A stretch of DNA of 38,158 bases from Oscillospiraceae bacterium (GTDB lineage Bacteria > Bacillota > Clostridia > Oscillospirales > Oscillospiraceae), in assembly GCA_031264545.1 (NCBI GenBank), contig JAISDV010000055.1, positions 1 to 38,158 of the forward strand, written 5' to 3'. Each line of letters opens with the position of its first letter. Within the stretch, counting starts at the first letter, position 1. A model generated the notes under the pieces. The model had not been told where the DNA came from. It searched no databases and worked only from the letters and a program-made list of their open reading frames with translations. This document shows positions 23,426 through 32,041 of the stretch, in pieces. A program made the position numbers and the translations under genes.

Positions 23426-26400
23426 CTACTCGGGGGCCTTCATGCTCTCAACCATGCTGATGTGCCTGAGCTTCCGGCGCATGATCAGGTCGACGAGCAG
23501 GCTGAAGGTCAGGGTCAGCGCCGCCGAATACACATAGCTGAACCAGCGTATCGTGCGGCCGAACATCATGCTGCTGAGCTCGGCGCTGGCGACAATATAC
23601 CGGTGCAGGAAGATGCCCAGCGCCAGCCCGAAGGCCGTCCCGACCAGGGCAAGGAGCATGGACTCGCGGTTGACGTAGGCATTGACCTCGCGATCGGTAA
23701 AGCCGAGGACCTTGATGGTCGCGATCTCCTTGACACGCTCCGAAATATTGATGTTTGTCAGGTTATAAAGGACGACCAGGGCAAGCGCGCCCGCGCTGAG
23801 GATTACGACCGCAACGATCGTGTCGATCTTGCTGATCGCCTGGGAAAAGGCGTCCCGGGCGTTTGCGGTATAGCTGATGCCGTTCACGGCGCCGGTCAAA
23901 AGAATGCGCTTGCCGACATCGGTCAGAGACGCGCGTCCGCTCTCCGTCAGGCGGAGAAGCAGCGTGTTCTGCTCCGCGCGGCGGCCCATCGCGCTTTCAT
24001 AACTTTGCCCGGTCATATAGACGTAATTCCGCAGATAATTTTCGCAGATGCCGCTGACCCTGAAGCTGCCCGTGAGCCCGTCCCTGGTGCGGAGCTCAAC
24101 CGTGTCGCCGGCCCTCACCCCGAGCAGCTCGCACGCCTTTTCGGTGATGAGCACGCCGCCTTCCTCGATGGTGAGACGTTCCCCGCCGGTCCGGGTCATC
24201 AGCGCGGCGAAGCCCGAAAGGTCGGAGGCCCTTTCCGGGATAAAGGAGGAGATTTCGAGCGAGAGGCCGCCGTGGCTCAGCGTCACGCTTTCATAGCTGA
24301 CGGTCGTGTGGGCGGCGATATTACCGCCGTCCGAAAGAAGCGCGTTCAGCGCGGGGCTTTCGCGCGCGTCTCCATCGGAGAGCGGCGCCATGATGTCGAA
24401 GGTCTGCAGAACGCCGAACTGCCTTTCGGGAATATCCGTAAACGAGTCGTGCAGGCCAAAGCCCGCGACGAGCAGGGCGGTACAGCCGGCGACGCCGATG
24501 GTCGTCATCATAAAGCGCTTTTTGTATCGGAAAAGATTCCGCGCCGTGACCTTATGCGTAAAGCGCAGGCGCCGCCAGATGAAGCCGATCCGCTCGAGCA
24601 GTACGCGTTTTCCCGGCTCCGGAGCCCTGACCAGCATGAGCTGCGCGGGTTTTTCCCGGAGCGTGGCGTAGCAGGCGTTCAGCGTCGCCAGAAGTGTGCA
24701 GAGGATGACGGCGCCGCTCGTCGTGACGGCGTAAAGGCCGTTGATGGGATAATAGAATCTCGGCAGCTCATACATCATGGTATAGGCGTTCCAGATCACG
24801 CCCGGAAAAAGCCGAAAACCGACAAGGACCCCGACGAGGCTGCCCAGAAGCGCGGCGGAAAGCGCGTACATGACGTATTTTGCCATAATATCCCGGCGGC
24901 TGTAGCCCAGCGCTTTCATGGTGCCGATCTGCAGCCGTTCGTCCTCGACCATGCGGGTCATCGTCGTCAGCGCCACAAGCGCGGCGACAAGGAAGAAGAA
25001 AAACGGGAAGATCCTTGCGATGGCGTCGACCTTGTCGATGTTAGCCGCTATCGAGGCATAGCTGATGTTCTCTTCGCGCGTTGAAACCGTCCAGGCCGGC
25101 AGGCCGACCTCCTCCAAGGCCTCCTCTGCGTCGGTAAGCGCCTGCTTCGCGTCGGCGAGCGCCTGTTCCGCTTCCGTCTTCGCGCGCTCGTAGTCCTGCC
25201 TGCCCTGTTCGAGCTCGGCCTTTTTCTCGCTGAGGGCGGAAAGCCCGCTGAAATATTGCGCCCTTGCCGCGCTGAGCTCCGCTTGCGCGCCGGAGATCCG
25301 ACGCTTCGCCTCGTCGAGCTGCTGACGGCCGGTCGCCTTCCGGGTATCCAGCTCCGCGCGTCCTGCGTCCAGCTCCGTCCGGGCGGCATCGAGCGCGCGC
25401 TTCGCAGCGTCCGCCGCGCCGAGCTTCAGCGCGAGCGCGGGCAGGCCCGCGTCCGCCGCGCCGGCCGTGGCCAGCCGCGCCGCGCCCTGCGCATAGGCCT
25501 GATAGGCTTCCCCCGCGGTGATCGCGGCGGCCTCAGCCTGCAGGCTGTCCTTTTCAAGCGCGAGGGCAGCCGACTCCCCGGCGTATTTTGCCTGCGCGTC
25601 CGGCGCCATCGCGGCAATTTCGGCCAGTCTTCCACCGATTTGGGTCAGCCGGGCTGACAGCGTCTGAAGTGTTCCGAGCTCAGCCGTCAGCTGCGGATAG
25701 CGCGCGGGGAGCTGCCGCAGGCCGGCGAAAGCCGTCTGCTGGGCCTCACTGAGCGCGTAGCCCTGAAGCGCGTCCTGCGCGTCCGCGAGCGTCTGTGTGA
25801 CCGCGGTATAGCTGTCGGTCAGCTCGCCCTGCGCGTCCGAAAGCCGGGCCTCGGCCTCGGCAAGCTGCGTGTTCACGTCACGCTCCTGCCGCTCGAGGGC
25901 GTTCTGATTCTCTCTCAGCGTTCTTTCGCCTTCGCTTATCCCCGTCCACGCCTGGGCAAGCGTTTTTTCACCCTCCTGTATGCCGCGCTCTCCGTCGTCG
26001 AGCTGCAGCCGCGCGTCGGCCAGCTCCTCGTTCAGCGCCGCTTCCGCCTCTGCGTAGTCCGCCCGCGCGCCGGCCAGCTCCCGCCCGGCCTCCGCCATGA
26101 ATGTGTTATAACGGGGACGGCTGCGTTTCCCGGCAAGGCGCTCAATGCTGTCCGCCACAGCGTCGACCGGCGCCTGATAGGCCTCCGTCAGGCTCGTCAA
26201 GGCTCGCGCGCCGCGCACGCCGATATAGACGTCCGTATAGAAGGACGTGGAGAAGCTGCTCTCGGGAACCAAAAGAAAAATATCGACTGTGCCGCTGCCG
26301 ATAGTCGTATACTCCTTTTCAGCCGAAAAATATGGTGAGTAATCGGCGAAGCCCACAACGGCATAGGCCTGTGTGCTTAACAGCTCTGCCGCATTTTTGT

Positions 26401-26872
26401 CTCCCTGCGATATTTCTAAGGTGTCGCCTGTCTTGAACGTCGAAGCAGCGAGCGGGACATTGACAAGAACGCACTCTCCGTCCTTTTCCGGCAAGCGGCC
26501 GGAGCGCAGCTCAGGCTGGTTCAGCGCACCGTCCGAAATTGTCAGGCTGTGCAGGCGCGCGCTGTAGTCGTCGTTCTTTCCAGACGTCATCAGCACATCT
26601 GCGATATAGCCGGGCTGGACCGTTTCAACGCCGTCGAGCAGACGCAGCTGCGCAATATCCGCGTCTGTCAGGCCCAGGTCACCCATAACCCGGATATCGT
26701 ACAGCGCCGACTCGTCGAAATACCTGTCGAAGGAATCGCGCATGTCCGGCGTCGCGGATAAAAGCCCGGCCAGAAAGCCGACGCCCAGCGCGACGATGGC
26801 GAAAATAGCGATAAACCGCCCGAGGGTATGCCTGATCGTGCGCAGGACATTTTTGCCGTAAGTAACGCGCAT
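23426..26872 (-). CDS. FtsX-like ABC transporter permease with long coiled-coil insertion
   Basis: Membrane protein of 1148 residues, the partner of the ABC ATPase directly upstream. Seen: a membrane helix near the N-terminus (about 20-40, RFIAIFAIVALGVGFLAGLL), an extracytoplasmic domain, and an Ala/Glu/Arg-rich coiled coil of roughly 340 residues (about 260-600). Three membrane helices follow at about 640-770 (FFFFLVAALVALTTMTRMVEDERLQIGTMKALGYSRRDI), then a second hydrophobic entry (IGVAGCTALLVAGFG) and extracytoplasmic domain. The three C-terminal FtsX helices carry NINISERVKEIATIKVLGFTDREV. Both FtsX core repeats are present. The start ATG at 26872 overlaps the ATPase stop (TAATG). The gene is intact even though its ATPase is broken by a stop codon. 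Cargo unknown; MacB-like exporters of this kind move peptides or lipids or act mechanically on the wall. Confidence 0.88.
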   Translation of the reverse strand: MRVTYGKNVLRTIRHTLGRFIAIFAIVALGVGFLAGLLSATPDMRDSFDRYFDESALYDIRVMGDLGLTDADIAQLRLLDGVETVQPGYIADVLMTSGKNDDYSARLHSLTISDGALNQPELRSGRLPEKDGECVLVNVPLAASTFKTGDTLEISQGDKNAAELLSTQAYAVVGFADYSPYFSAEKEYTTIGSGTVDIFLLVPESSFSTSFYTDVYIGVRGARALTSLTEAYQAPVDAVADSIERLAGKRSRPRYNTFMAEAGRELAGARADYAEAEAALNEELADARLQLDDGERGIQEGEKTLAQAWTGISEGERTLRENQNALERQERDVNTQLAEAEARLSDAQGELTDSYTAVTQTLADAQDALQGYALSEAQQTAFAGLRQLPARYPQLTAELGTLQTLSARLTQIGGRLAEIAAMAPDAQAKYAGESAALALEKDSLQAEAAAITAGEAYQAYAQGAARLATAGAADAGLPALALKLGAADAAKRALDAARTELDAGRAELDTRKATGRQQLDEAKRRISGAQAELSAARAQYFSGLSALSEKKAELEQGRQDYERAKTEAEQALADAKQALTDAEEALEEVGLPAWTVSTREENISYASIAANIDKVDAIARIFPFFFFLVAALVALTTMTRMVEDERLQIGTMKALGYSRRDIMAKYVMYALSAALLGSLVGVLVGFRLFPGVIWNAYTMMYELPRFYYPINGLYAVTTSGAVILCTLLATLNACYATLREKPAQLMLVRAPEPGKRVLLERIGFIWRRLRFTHKVTARNLFRYKKRFMMTTIGVAGCTALLVAGFGLHDSFTDIPERQFGVLQTFDIMAPLSDGDARESPALNALLSDGGNIAAHTTVSYESVTLSHGGLSLEISSFIPERASDLSGFAALMTRTGGERLTIEEGGVLITEKACELLGVRAGDTVELRTRDGLTGSFRVSGICENYLRNYVYMTGQSYESAMGRRAEQNTLLLRLTESGRASLTDVGKRILLTGAVNGISYTANARDAFSQAISKIDTIVAVVILSAGALALVVLYNLTNINISERVKEIATIKVLGFTDREVNAYVNRESMLLALVGTAFGLALGIFLHRYIVASAELSSMMFGRTIRWFSYVYSAALTLTFSLLVDLIMRRKLRHISMVESMKAPE

Positions 26873-27576
26873 TACCACTCGATCCTTTCAACGGGCACGG
26901 GATTTTCGTTGAGCCCGACTCCGGTGACACAGCCGTTTTTGATGTGTATCACTCTGTCAGCCATGGCGGTGATCGCCGTATTGTGCGTGATGACGATAAC
27001 GGTTCTGCCCGTGCCGCGGCAGGCGTCCTGCAGGAGCGCGAGCACCTGCTTCCCGGTCGCGTAGTCCAGCGCGCCTGTCGGCTCGTCGCAGAGGAGAATC
27101 TTCGGGTTTTTCGCCAGCGCGCGCGCGATCGAGACCCGCTGCTGCTCGCCGCCGGAGAGCTGGGCGGGAAAATTGTTGAGCCGCTCGGAGAGACCGACCC
27201 GGGCCAGCGTTTCCGCGGCCGGGAGCGGATCACGGCAGATCTCACCCGCGAGCTCGACGTTTTCGAGCGCCGTCAGGTTCTGGACAAGGTTGTAAAACTG
27301 GAAGACAAAGCCCACGTCGTGGCGCCGGTAGAGCGTCAGCCGCTTCTGCGAATAAGCGCTGACCTCTTGCCCGTCGAGCCGGATGACGCCCTCATCGCAG
27401 CTGTCCATGCCTCCGAGCATGTTCAGAACCGTGGTCTTTCCCGCGCCCTACGGCCCGACGATTACACAGAATTCGCCCTTTTTGATGTCAAAATTGACGT
27501 GATCCGCCGCGGCGATGACCGTTTCACCGGTCTTGTAGTACTTGCATACATCTTCAAAGTGCACATAAGCTTCCAT
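26872..27576 (-). pseudogene. ABC transporter ATP-binding protein gene (LolD/MacB-like), interrupted by TAG in Walker A
   Basis: The full frame would give a 234-residue ATPase of the LolD/MacB group. It starts MEAYVHFEDVCKYYKTGE with an ACGGAG site upstream and later shows [31 protein letters not shown] and VIVITHN. Codon 43 (27450-27448) is TAG where the family has Ser: the protein reads CVIVGP-stop-GAGKTTVLNML, so the stop sits inside the Walker A motif GPSGAGKTT. A single C-to-A change from TCG would produce it. Everything after the stop stays in frame to the natural end, so it is a point lesion, not a frameshift. TAG ends other genes in the window, so suppression is unlikely. Restart at Met-53 would lose the P-loop. 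A sequencing error is also possible. The promoter and permease look intact. Confidence 0.85.
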
Positions 27577-27655
27577 AAATATCTCCGTATAACAGCCTTG
27601 CGCCGCAGGGAAAAGCGCGGCAATATCATATTAAAAATGATGTCTTGTTGTAATA

Positions 27656-27683
27656 ATTATAAAATAGCCGCCTGGGTAGTCAA
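27656..27683 (-). promoter_or_regulatory. Promoter of the ABC exporter operon
   Basis: Minus-strand TTGACT (27683-27678), 16-bp spacer, perfect TATAAT (27661-27656), about 80 bp before the ATPase start. A strong sigma-A-type match whose -35 lies inside an inverted repeat. Confidence 0.75.
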
Positions 27684-27699
27684 GTGCTTTTGTTGACTA
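27677..27699. repeat. Dyad operator-like sequence at the ABC exporter promoter
   Basis: TAGTCAA (27677-27683) and TTGACTA (27693-27699) form a perfect 7-bp inverted repeat with a 9-bp spacer, overlapping the -35 box. Spacing and symmetry fit a dimeric repressor of the MarR or TetR type; no cognate regulator lies next to it. Confidence 0.6.
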
Positions 27700-27729
27700 G
27701 ATTTTAACTAAACTGTGAACTTTTTAAGC

Positions 27730-27788
27730 AAAAAACCGGAGGAAGCTCAAAAATAGTTTCCATGAAACTATTTTTGAGCTTCCTCCGG
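27730..27788 (-). terminator. Strong hairpin terminator downstream of nadC
   Basis: A 25-bp perfect inverted repeat (27736-27760 with 27764-27788) with a 3-nt loop. In the minus direction it is followed by six T residues (27735-27730), giving a long intrinsic terminator that shields the ABC exporter from nadBC transcription. The loop-proximal arms AAAAATAGTTTC/GAAACTATTTTT recur in the second hairpin at 27893-27925. Confidence 0.8.
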
Positions 27789-27801
27789 CCGGTTTCGGGC
27801 C

Positions 27802-27834
27802 TTTTTATAGTTTGCCGTAGGCGAGCTATAAAAA
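27802..27834 (+). repeat. Imperfect hairpin between the two terminator-like repeats
   Basis: The 15-nt arms (27802-27816 and 27820-27834) pair as plus-strand RNA with two G-U pairs over a 3-nt loop; on the minus strand the same positions become mismatches. That asymmetry hints at plus-strand RNA function or a decayed palindrome. The 27577-27921 gap otherwise contains only the promoter, dyad and terminators listed. Confidence 0.5.
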
Positions 27835-27892
27835 CCGCCATGCAGCGCGGGACGCGCCGCGGCATTGAATCCAAGCGCGTGCGCACATACGT

Positions 27893-27925
27893 GTAAAAAA
27901 TAGTTTCACAGAAACTATTTTTTAC
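27893..27925 (-). terminator. Terminator overlapping the end of nadC
   Basis: GTAAAAAATAGTTTC (27893-27907) pairs with its complement (27911-27925) around a 3-nt loop. On the minus strand the 3' arm ends in a T-run. The nadC stop codon (27924-27922) lies inside the first arm, so termination and translation end are physically linked. Confidence 0.75.
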
Positions 27926-28752
27926 TTGAATCTCAGGCTGATATCGAGGGCCTTCACACTGTGCGTCAGCGCGCCGACCGAAATGAAATCGACGCCGGTT
28001 TTCGCGACCTCGGCGAGATCACGCTCCCCCATATTGCCGGAGGCCTCGGTCAGCGCTCTGCCGCTGACGAGCGCGACCGCCGCCCGCATTTGAGGCACGC
28101 TCATGTTGTCGAGCAGGATGATGTCCGCGCCGGCCTCGAGCGCCTGCCCAACCTCGCCGAGCGTCCCGGCCTCGACCTCGATTTTCATGCCGTGTGGCAC
28201 GTAGTCCCGCGCTGCCCGGACCGCCGCCGCGATGCCGCCGGACGCCGCGATGTGGTTGTCCTTGATGAGCACGCCGTCGGCCAGATTAAAGCGGTGGTTG
28301 CGCCCGCCGCCAACGCGCACGGCATATTTCTCGAGCATACGCAAGCCGGGAACGGACTTTCGCGTATCGCAGATCTTCGCCCCGGTCCCGGCCATCGCCT
28401 CGACCGCCGCGGCTGTCGCCGTTGCGATTCCGGACAGGCGCTGCATGAGGTTGAGCGCCACGCGTTCTCCCGTGAGTATCCCGCGGGAGGGGCCGCGCAG
28501 CTCGGCGATAAGCGCGCCCTTTTGGGCGCGGTCGCCGTCCTTCATACAAGGAATCAGCGCCGTGCGCGCGTCCAGAAGGTGAAACACGCGCGCCGCGACA
28601 CCGATCCCGCAGACGACGCCGTCCGCCTTGGCGAGAAACCGGGCCTCGGAGCGGTTGTCCTCCGGAATGCAGCAGGCGGTCGTAATATCGCCGGTTCCGA
28701 TATCCTCCCGCAGCGCGGAGAGGATCAGGGCGTCAAGTCCAATAATATCCAT
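27922..28752 (-). CDS. nadC: Nicotinate-nucleotide pyrophosphorylase (carboxylating), quinolinate phosphoribosyltransferase
   Basis: Converts quinolinate and PRPP to nicotinate mononucleotide and CO2 in de novo NAD synthesis; 276 residues, normal length. Seen: EDIGTGDITTACCIPED near the N-terminus, LNLMQRLSGIATATA, DTRKSVPGLRMLEKYAVRVGGGRNHRFNLADGVLIKDNHI (PRPP/quinolinate site), VEAGTLGEVGQALEAGADIILLDNMSVPQMR, and ASGNMGERDLAEVAKTGVDFISVGALTHSVKALDISLRF at the end. The start ATG follows GAAAGGA. It lies 72 bp after nadB on the same strand and is probably its operon partner. Confidence 0.95.
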   Translation of the reverse strand: MDIIGLDALILSALREDIGTGDITTACCIPEDNRSEARFLAKADGVVCGIGVAARVFHLLDARTALIPCMKDGDRAQKGALIAELRGPSRGILTGERVALNLMQRLSGIATATAAAVEAMAGTGAKICDTRKSVPGLRMLEKYAVRVGGGRNHRFNLADGVLIKDNHIAASGGIAAAVRAARDYVPHGMKIEVEAGTLGEVGQALEAGADIILLDNMSVPQMRAAVALVSGRALTEASGNMGERDLAEVAKTGVDFISVGALTHSVKALDISLRFK

Positions 28753-28824
28753 TGTAACGGTCCTTTCACCGCGCCGGGAAAAGGGCGCCTTGTCCGCGTC
28801 GCCGGCCGGCGGCGCGCCCGGGGC

Positions 28825-30366
28825 TTAATCCTCTCTGTAATGCGCGCCCGCGCTTTCTCTTCTGGCGAGAGCCGCCCTCAGAATGTCGGCCGCGAGTGTC
28901 GCGATATTCAGGGTTTCGATGTATTTCCGTCCCGGCCGGAAGCCGCCTTGCAGCGCGCCGGCAATTTCAGATATGCGTCCGAGCGCCCGGGTCAGATCCT
29001 TTTCGTTGCGCAGGACGCAGCCGTTGTCGTTCATAAGCTGCTGGATTTCCGCGCGGAGCGCGTCGAAATCCAGCGCGGCGGCCGGACGCTTCCCGGTCCG
29101 CGGCGGAACGGCTGTTTTCATCCTGTCTGTTTCGGAAAGCCGGCCGTTGATATGCGCCGCGGCGCGGCGGCCGAAGACCAGACACTCGAGCATGGAGTTC
29201 GAGGCAAGACGGTTGGCGCCGTGAACACCGGTCGAGGCGGCTTCGCCGCAGGCATAAAGACCCGCAACACGCGTTCTGGCATTGAGATCGGTTTTAATGC
29301 CGCCGATCAGGTAATGCTGCACCGGGCACACGGGTATCCAGTCCCGGCTCATGTCGATGCCGCGCCGGAGACACTCGGTAAAAATCGTCGGGAATCTTTG
29401 CGCGAGATAATCGCGCGGCCGGCCGGTGATGTCCACAAAGACATGGCTTTCACCGCGCTTAATCAGCTCGCGGGTGATCGCTCTGGCGACGATATCGCGC
29501 GGGGCAAGCTCGCCCAGCTCATGCCGGCCGGTCATAAAGCGCTCGCCCGCCGCGTTCCTGAGCAGGCCGCCCTCACCGCGGACGGATTCCGAAATCAGAA
29601 AGGCGCGGTTCTCGTGCCGGTCCGACCACAGCCCGGTCGGATGGAACTGGATAAACGCCATATCCCTCAGCTCCGCCCCGGCCCGGGCGGCGGCGGCGAG
29701 CCCGTCTCCGGTCGCGACCGAGGGGTTGGTGCTGATTTTGTAAAGCTGGCCGATACCGCCCGTCGCAAGGACGACATTCGGCGTGTCGATAATAAAAAGC
29801 GCGTCCGTTTTATCGAGCACGGCGCAGCCGGAAACCGCGCCGCTTTCATCCGTCAGAATATCGGCGCAGAAGTTATGCGGCATGAAAGTCACGTTTGGCC
29901 TGACCGAGACGAGCTGCGCCAGTGCCTTGACCGTCTCGCGGCCGGTCGCGTCGCCGCCGGCGTGGACGATCCGCCTGCGCCTGTGGCCGCCCTCGCGCGT
30001 AATATCGAGGTCGCCCTCGCTGTTGAGATCGAAGGGCACGGCCATGTCGATCAGGCTCCGGATATCCCGCGGCCCCTCGGAAACGAGAACCCTCACCGCG
30101 TTTTCGTCGCAGAGACCGGCTCCGGCGGTTATGGTGTCCTCATAGTGGTACAGGGGGGCGTCGTCAATGGAGATCGCCGCCGCGATACCGCCCTGGGCCA
30201 GCCAGGAATTGCTGACCTCGGCGTCCTCCTTGGTCAGTATGCAGCAGGAACGCTTTTCATCGATATGAAGCGCCGTGTACAGCCCGGCTATTCCCGCACC
30301 GATCACGACGACGTCAAATTTCATATGCGGAGTGGTGTCGGAAAACGCGTCCGTTGCAAATCTCAT
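28825..30366 (-). CDS. nadB: L-aspartate oxidase
   Basis: FAD enzyme of the succinate dehydrogenase/fumarate reductase flavoprotein family that oxidises L-aspartate to iminoaspartate for NAD synthesis; 513 residues. Seen: FAD motif VVVIGAGIAGLYTALHI, the NSWLAQGGIAAAIS loop, FIQFHPTGLW and SESVRGEGGLLRNAAGERFM (substrate and catalytic Arg region), and HYLIGGIKTDLNARTRVAGLYACGEAASTGVHGANRLASNS near the C-terminal third. In an anaerobe it would use fumarate rather than O2 to reoxidise FADH2. The ATG at 30366 follows GTGAGG at 11 nt. The usual partner quinolinate synthase (nadA) is not adjacent; nadC follows. Confidence 0.93.
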   Translation of the reverse strand: MRFATDAFSDTTPHMKFDVVVIGAGIAGLYTALHIDEKRSCCILTKEDAEVSNSWLAQGGIAAAISIDDAPLYHYEDTITAGAGLCDENAVRVLVSEGPRDIRSLIDMAVPFDLNSEGDLDITREGGHRRRRIVHAGGDATGRETVKALAQLVSVRPNVTFMPHNFCADILTDESGAVSGCAVLDKTDALFIIDTPNVVLATGGIGQLYKISTNPSVATGDGLAAAARAGAELRDMAFIQFHPTGLWSDRHENRAFLISESVRGEGGLLRNAAGERFMTGRHELGELAPRDIVARAITRELIKRGESHVFVDITGRPRDYLAQRFPTIFTECLRRGIDMSRDWIPVCPVQHYLIGGIKTDLNARTRVAGLYACGEAASTGVHGANRLASNSMLECLVFGRRAAAHINGRLSETDRMKTAVPPRTGKRPAAALDFDALRAEIQQLMNDNGCVLRNEKDLTRALGRISEIAGALQGGFRPGRKYIETLNIATLAADILRAALARRESAGAHYRED

Positions 30367-30401
30367 AGCCGCAGCGCCTCACAAAAAATACTGTAATGCC
30401 C

Positions 30402-30430
30402 ATTGTAACAACTCTGTAAATGTTTTTCAA
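30402..30430 (-). promoter_or_regulatory. Promoter of nadB-nadC
   Basis: Minus-strand TTGAAA (30430-30425), 17-bp spacer, TACAAT (30407-30402), 36 bp before nadB. Three TGTAA motifs spaced about one helical turn apart (plus strand, 30391-30418) cover the promoter and could be a regulator site; I cannot name the regulator. Confidence 0.72.
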
Positions 30431-30482
30431 CAGTAATTTGTTCGAGCGATTTTCGCGGCGTTTCGCGCTGAGGATTCAGGGT

Positions 30483-31553
30483 TTAGATTTTTTTGCGGAT
30501 TTCCGCCCCGGTCCCGCGGCAGCCGAGCGGCGTTTTGCCCGCGCTCATCGTATCGGCCGTGCGGAAGCCCTCCGCAAGAAGCGCCTCCACGGCCCGTTCG
30601 ATCGTGGCTGCCTCCTCCGTCATGCCGAAGGAAAAACGCAGCAGCATCGCGGCGGAGAGTATCATGCCGATCGGGTTCGCCTGATCTGTTCCGGCAAGGT
30701 CCGGCGCGCTGCCGTGGATCGGCTCATAAAGCCCGCGCGCACCATCGCCGAGACTGCTTGACGGGATCACGCCAATCGAGCCGCTGACCATGCTCGCCTC
30801 ATCCGAGAGAATGTCACCGAAAAGGTTTTCCGTCACGATCACGTCGAACTGGGCAGGGTCGCGCACGATCTGCATCGCGCAATTGTCGACATACATATGC
30901 GAAAGTGTCACGTCAGGATACTCTTTGGCAATTTCCGTCACAACCTTACGCCAGAGCTTGGAGCTGTCAAGCACGTTCGCCTTGTCCACAGAGCAAAGCT
31001 TTTTCCGGCGTTTCGCAGCCGTCTCGAAGCCGACGCGGGCGATGCGGGCGATTTCATGCTCGGAATAGCCCATAACGTCCTTCGCGTAATATTCCCCATC
31101 CAGCTTCTCCGTGCTGTGCTCACCGAAATAGGCCCCGCCGATCAGCTCGCGCACAACGATAAAATTGATGCCCCTGTCGGCGATTTCCGGTTTGAGCGGG
31201 CTGGCATCGCGCAGCTCGCCGAAAAGGCGGGCAGGCCGCAGATTGGCGTAAAGCCCCAATCCCGCGCGCAGCCTGAGCAGCCCGCGTTCAGGACGCTTCT
31301 CCTTGGGCGCGTGGTCCCATTTCGGCCCGCCGACCGCCGAGAGCAGCACACTGTCGGCCGCGAGACAGGCTTCGAGACTTGCCTGCGGCAGGGGGTCACC
31401 AAAGCGGTCGACGGCGTTTCCGCCAATCGGCGCCTCCGCATATGCAAAGGTATGCCCGAATTTCTCCGCGACCCTGTCCAGCACGGCAAGCGCCTGCGCC
31501 ATGATTTCCGGGCCGATCCCGTCGCCCCGGACGACCGCGATCGTTTTGTTCAT
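30483..31553 (-). CDS. leuB: 3-isopropylmalate dehydrogenase
   Basis: NAD-dependent oxidative decarboxylase of leucine synthesis; 356 residues, normal length. Seen: [14 protein letters not shown] at the N-terminus, [31 protein letters not shown] (substrate arginines), [16 protein letters not shown], the catalytic Lys/Asp region [51 protein letters not shown] with metal-binding aspartates, and [29 protein letters not shown]. The start overlaps the leuD stop (ATGA). Last gene of the leuACDB operon. Confidence 0.96.
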   Translation of the reverse strand: MNKTIAVVRGDGIGPEIMAQALAVLDRVAEKFGHTFAYAEAPIGGNAVDRFGDPLPQASLEACLAADSVLLSAVGGPKWDHAPKEKRPERGLLRLRAGLGLYANLRPARLFGELRDASPLKPEIADRGINFIVVRELIGGAYFGEHSTEKLDGEYYAKDVMGYSEHEIARIARVGFETAAKRRKKLCSVDKANVLDSSKLWRKVVTEIAKEYPDVTLSHMYVDNCAMQIVRDPAQFDVIVTENLFGDILSDEASMVSGSIGVIPSSSLGDGARGLYEPIHGSAPDLAGTDQANPIGMILSAAMLLRFSFGMTEEAATIERAVEALLAEGFRTADTMSAGKTPLGCRGTGAEIRKKI

Positions 31554-32041
31554 CCGGCGCCTCCCGCGATGGACGCCATGAGCCCGCCCTTGGCGATCAT
31601 GTCCGCGATAAAGCCGGGAAAGGGCTGGGCTGCATAGTGTGCATTTTTCGTCAGGTTCGTAATAACGCCCGTGTCGAAATCAATGCACAGCTCGTCGCCT
31701 TCGGCAATGTCTTCCGCCGCTTGTTCGCTTTCCAGGATAGCAAGCCCGATGTTGATCGCATTCCTGTAGAATATCCGCGCGAAGCTCTTGGCAATAACAC
31801 AGGAAATACCGCTGGCCCTGATCGCGATCGGCGCGTGCTCACGCGAGGAGCCGCAGCCGAAATTGACGCCGGCGACTATAATATCGCCCGTCTTCACCCG
31901 CGCGGTAAAATGCCTGTCGAGGTCCTCCATACAGTGGGCGGCAAGCTCCTCCGGGCTCTGTGTCGCCAGATACCGGGCGGGAATGATCACGTCCGTGTCG
32001 ATGTGATCGCCGTATTTGATGGCCTTACCCTGTGCTTTCAT
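31550..32041 (-). CDS. leuD: 3-isopropylmalate dehydratase small subunit
   Basis: Small swivelling subunit of isopropylmalate isomerase, 163 residues, the short LeuD2/archaeal-type form. Seen: [15 protein letters not shown] near the N-terminus, [49 protein letters not shown], and the end of the swivel domain. The start at 32041 overlaps the leuC stop (ATGA). The frame is open far upstream across leuC, but only the 163-residue part has LeuD homology and a coupled start. Pairs with the LeuC2-type large subunit just upstream. Confidence 0.95.
   Translation of the reverse strand: MKAQGKAIKYGDHIDTDVIIPARYLATQSPEELAAHCMEDLDRHFTARVKTGDIIVAGVNFGCGSSREHAPIAIRASGISCVIAKSFARIFYRNAINIGLAILESEQAAEDIAEGDELCIDFDTGVITNLTKNAHYAAQPFPGFIADMIAKGGLMASIAGGAG

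Noticed and set aside
27704-27886. 60-codon minus-strand open frame between nadC and the ABC operon
   Set aside because: Runs through two hairpins and a T-run terminator; no ribosome site, so not a gene.
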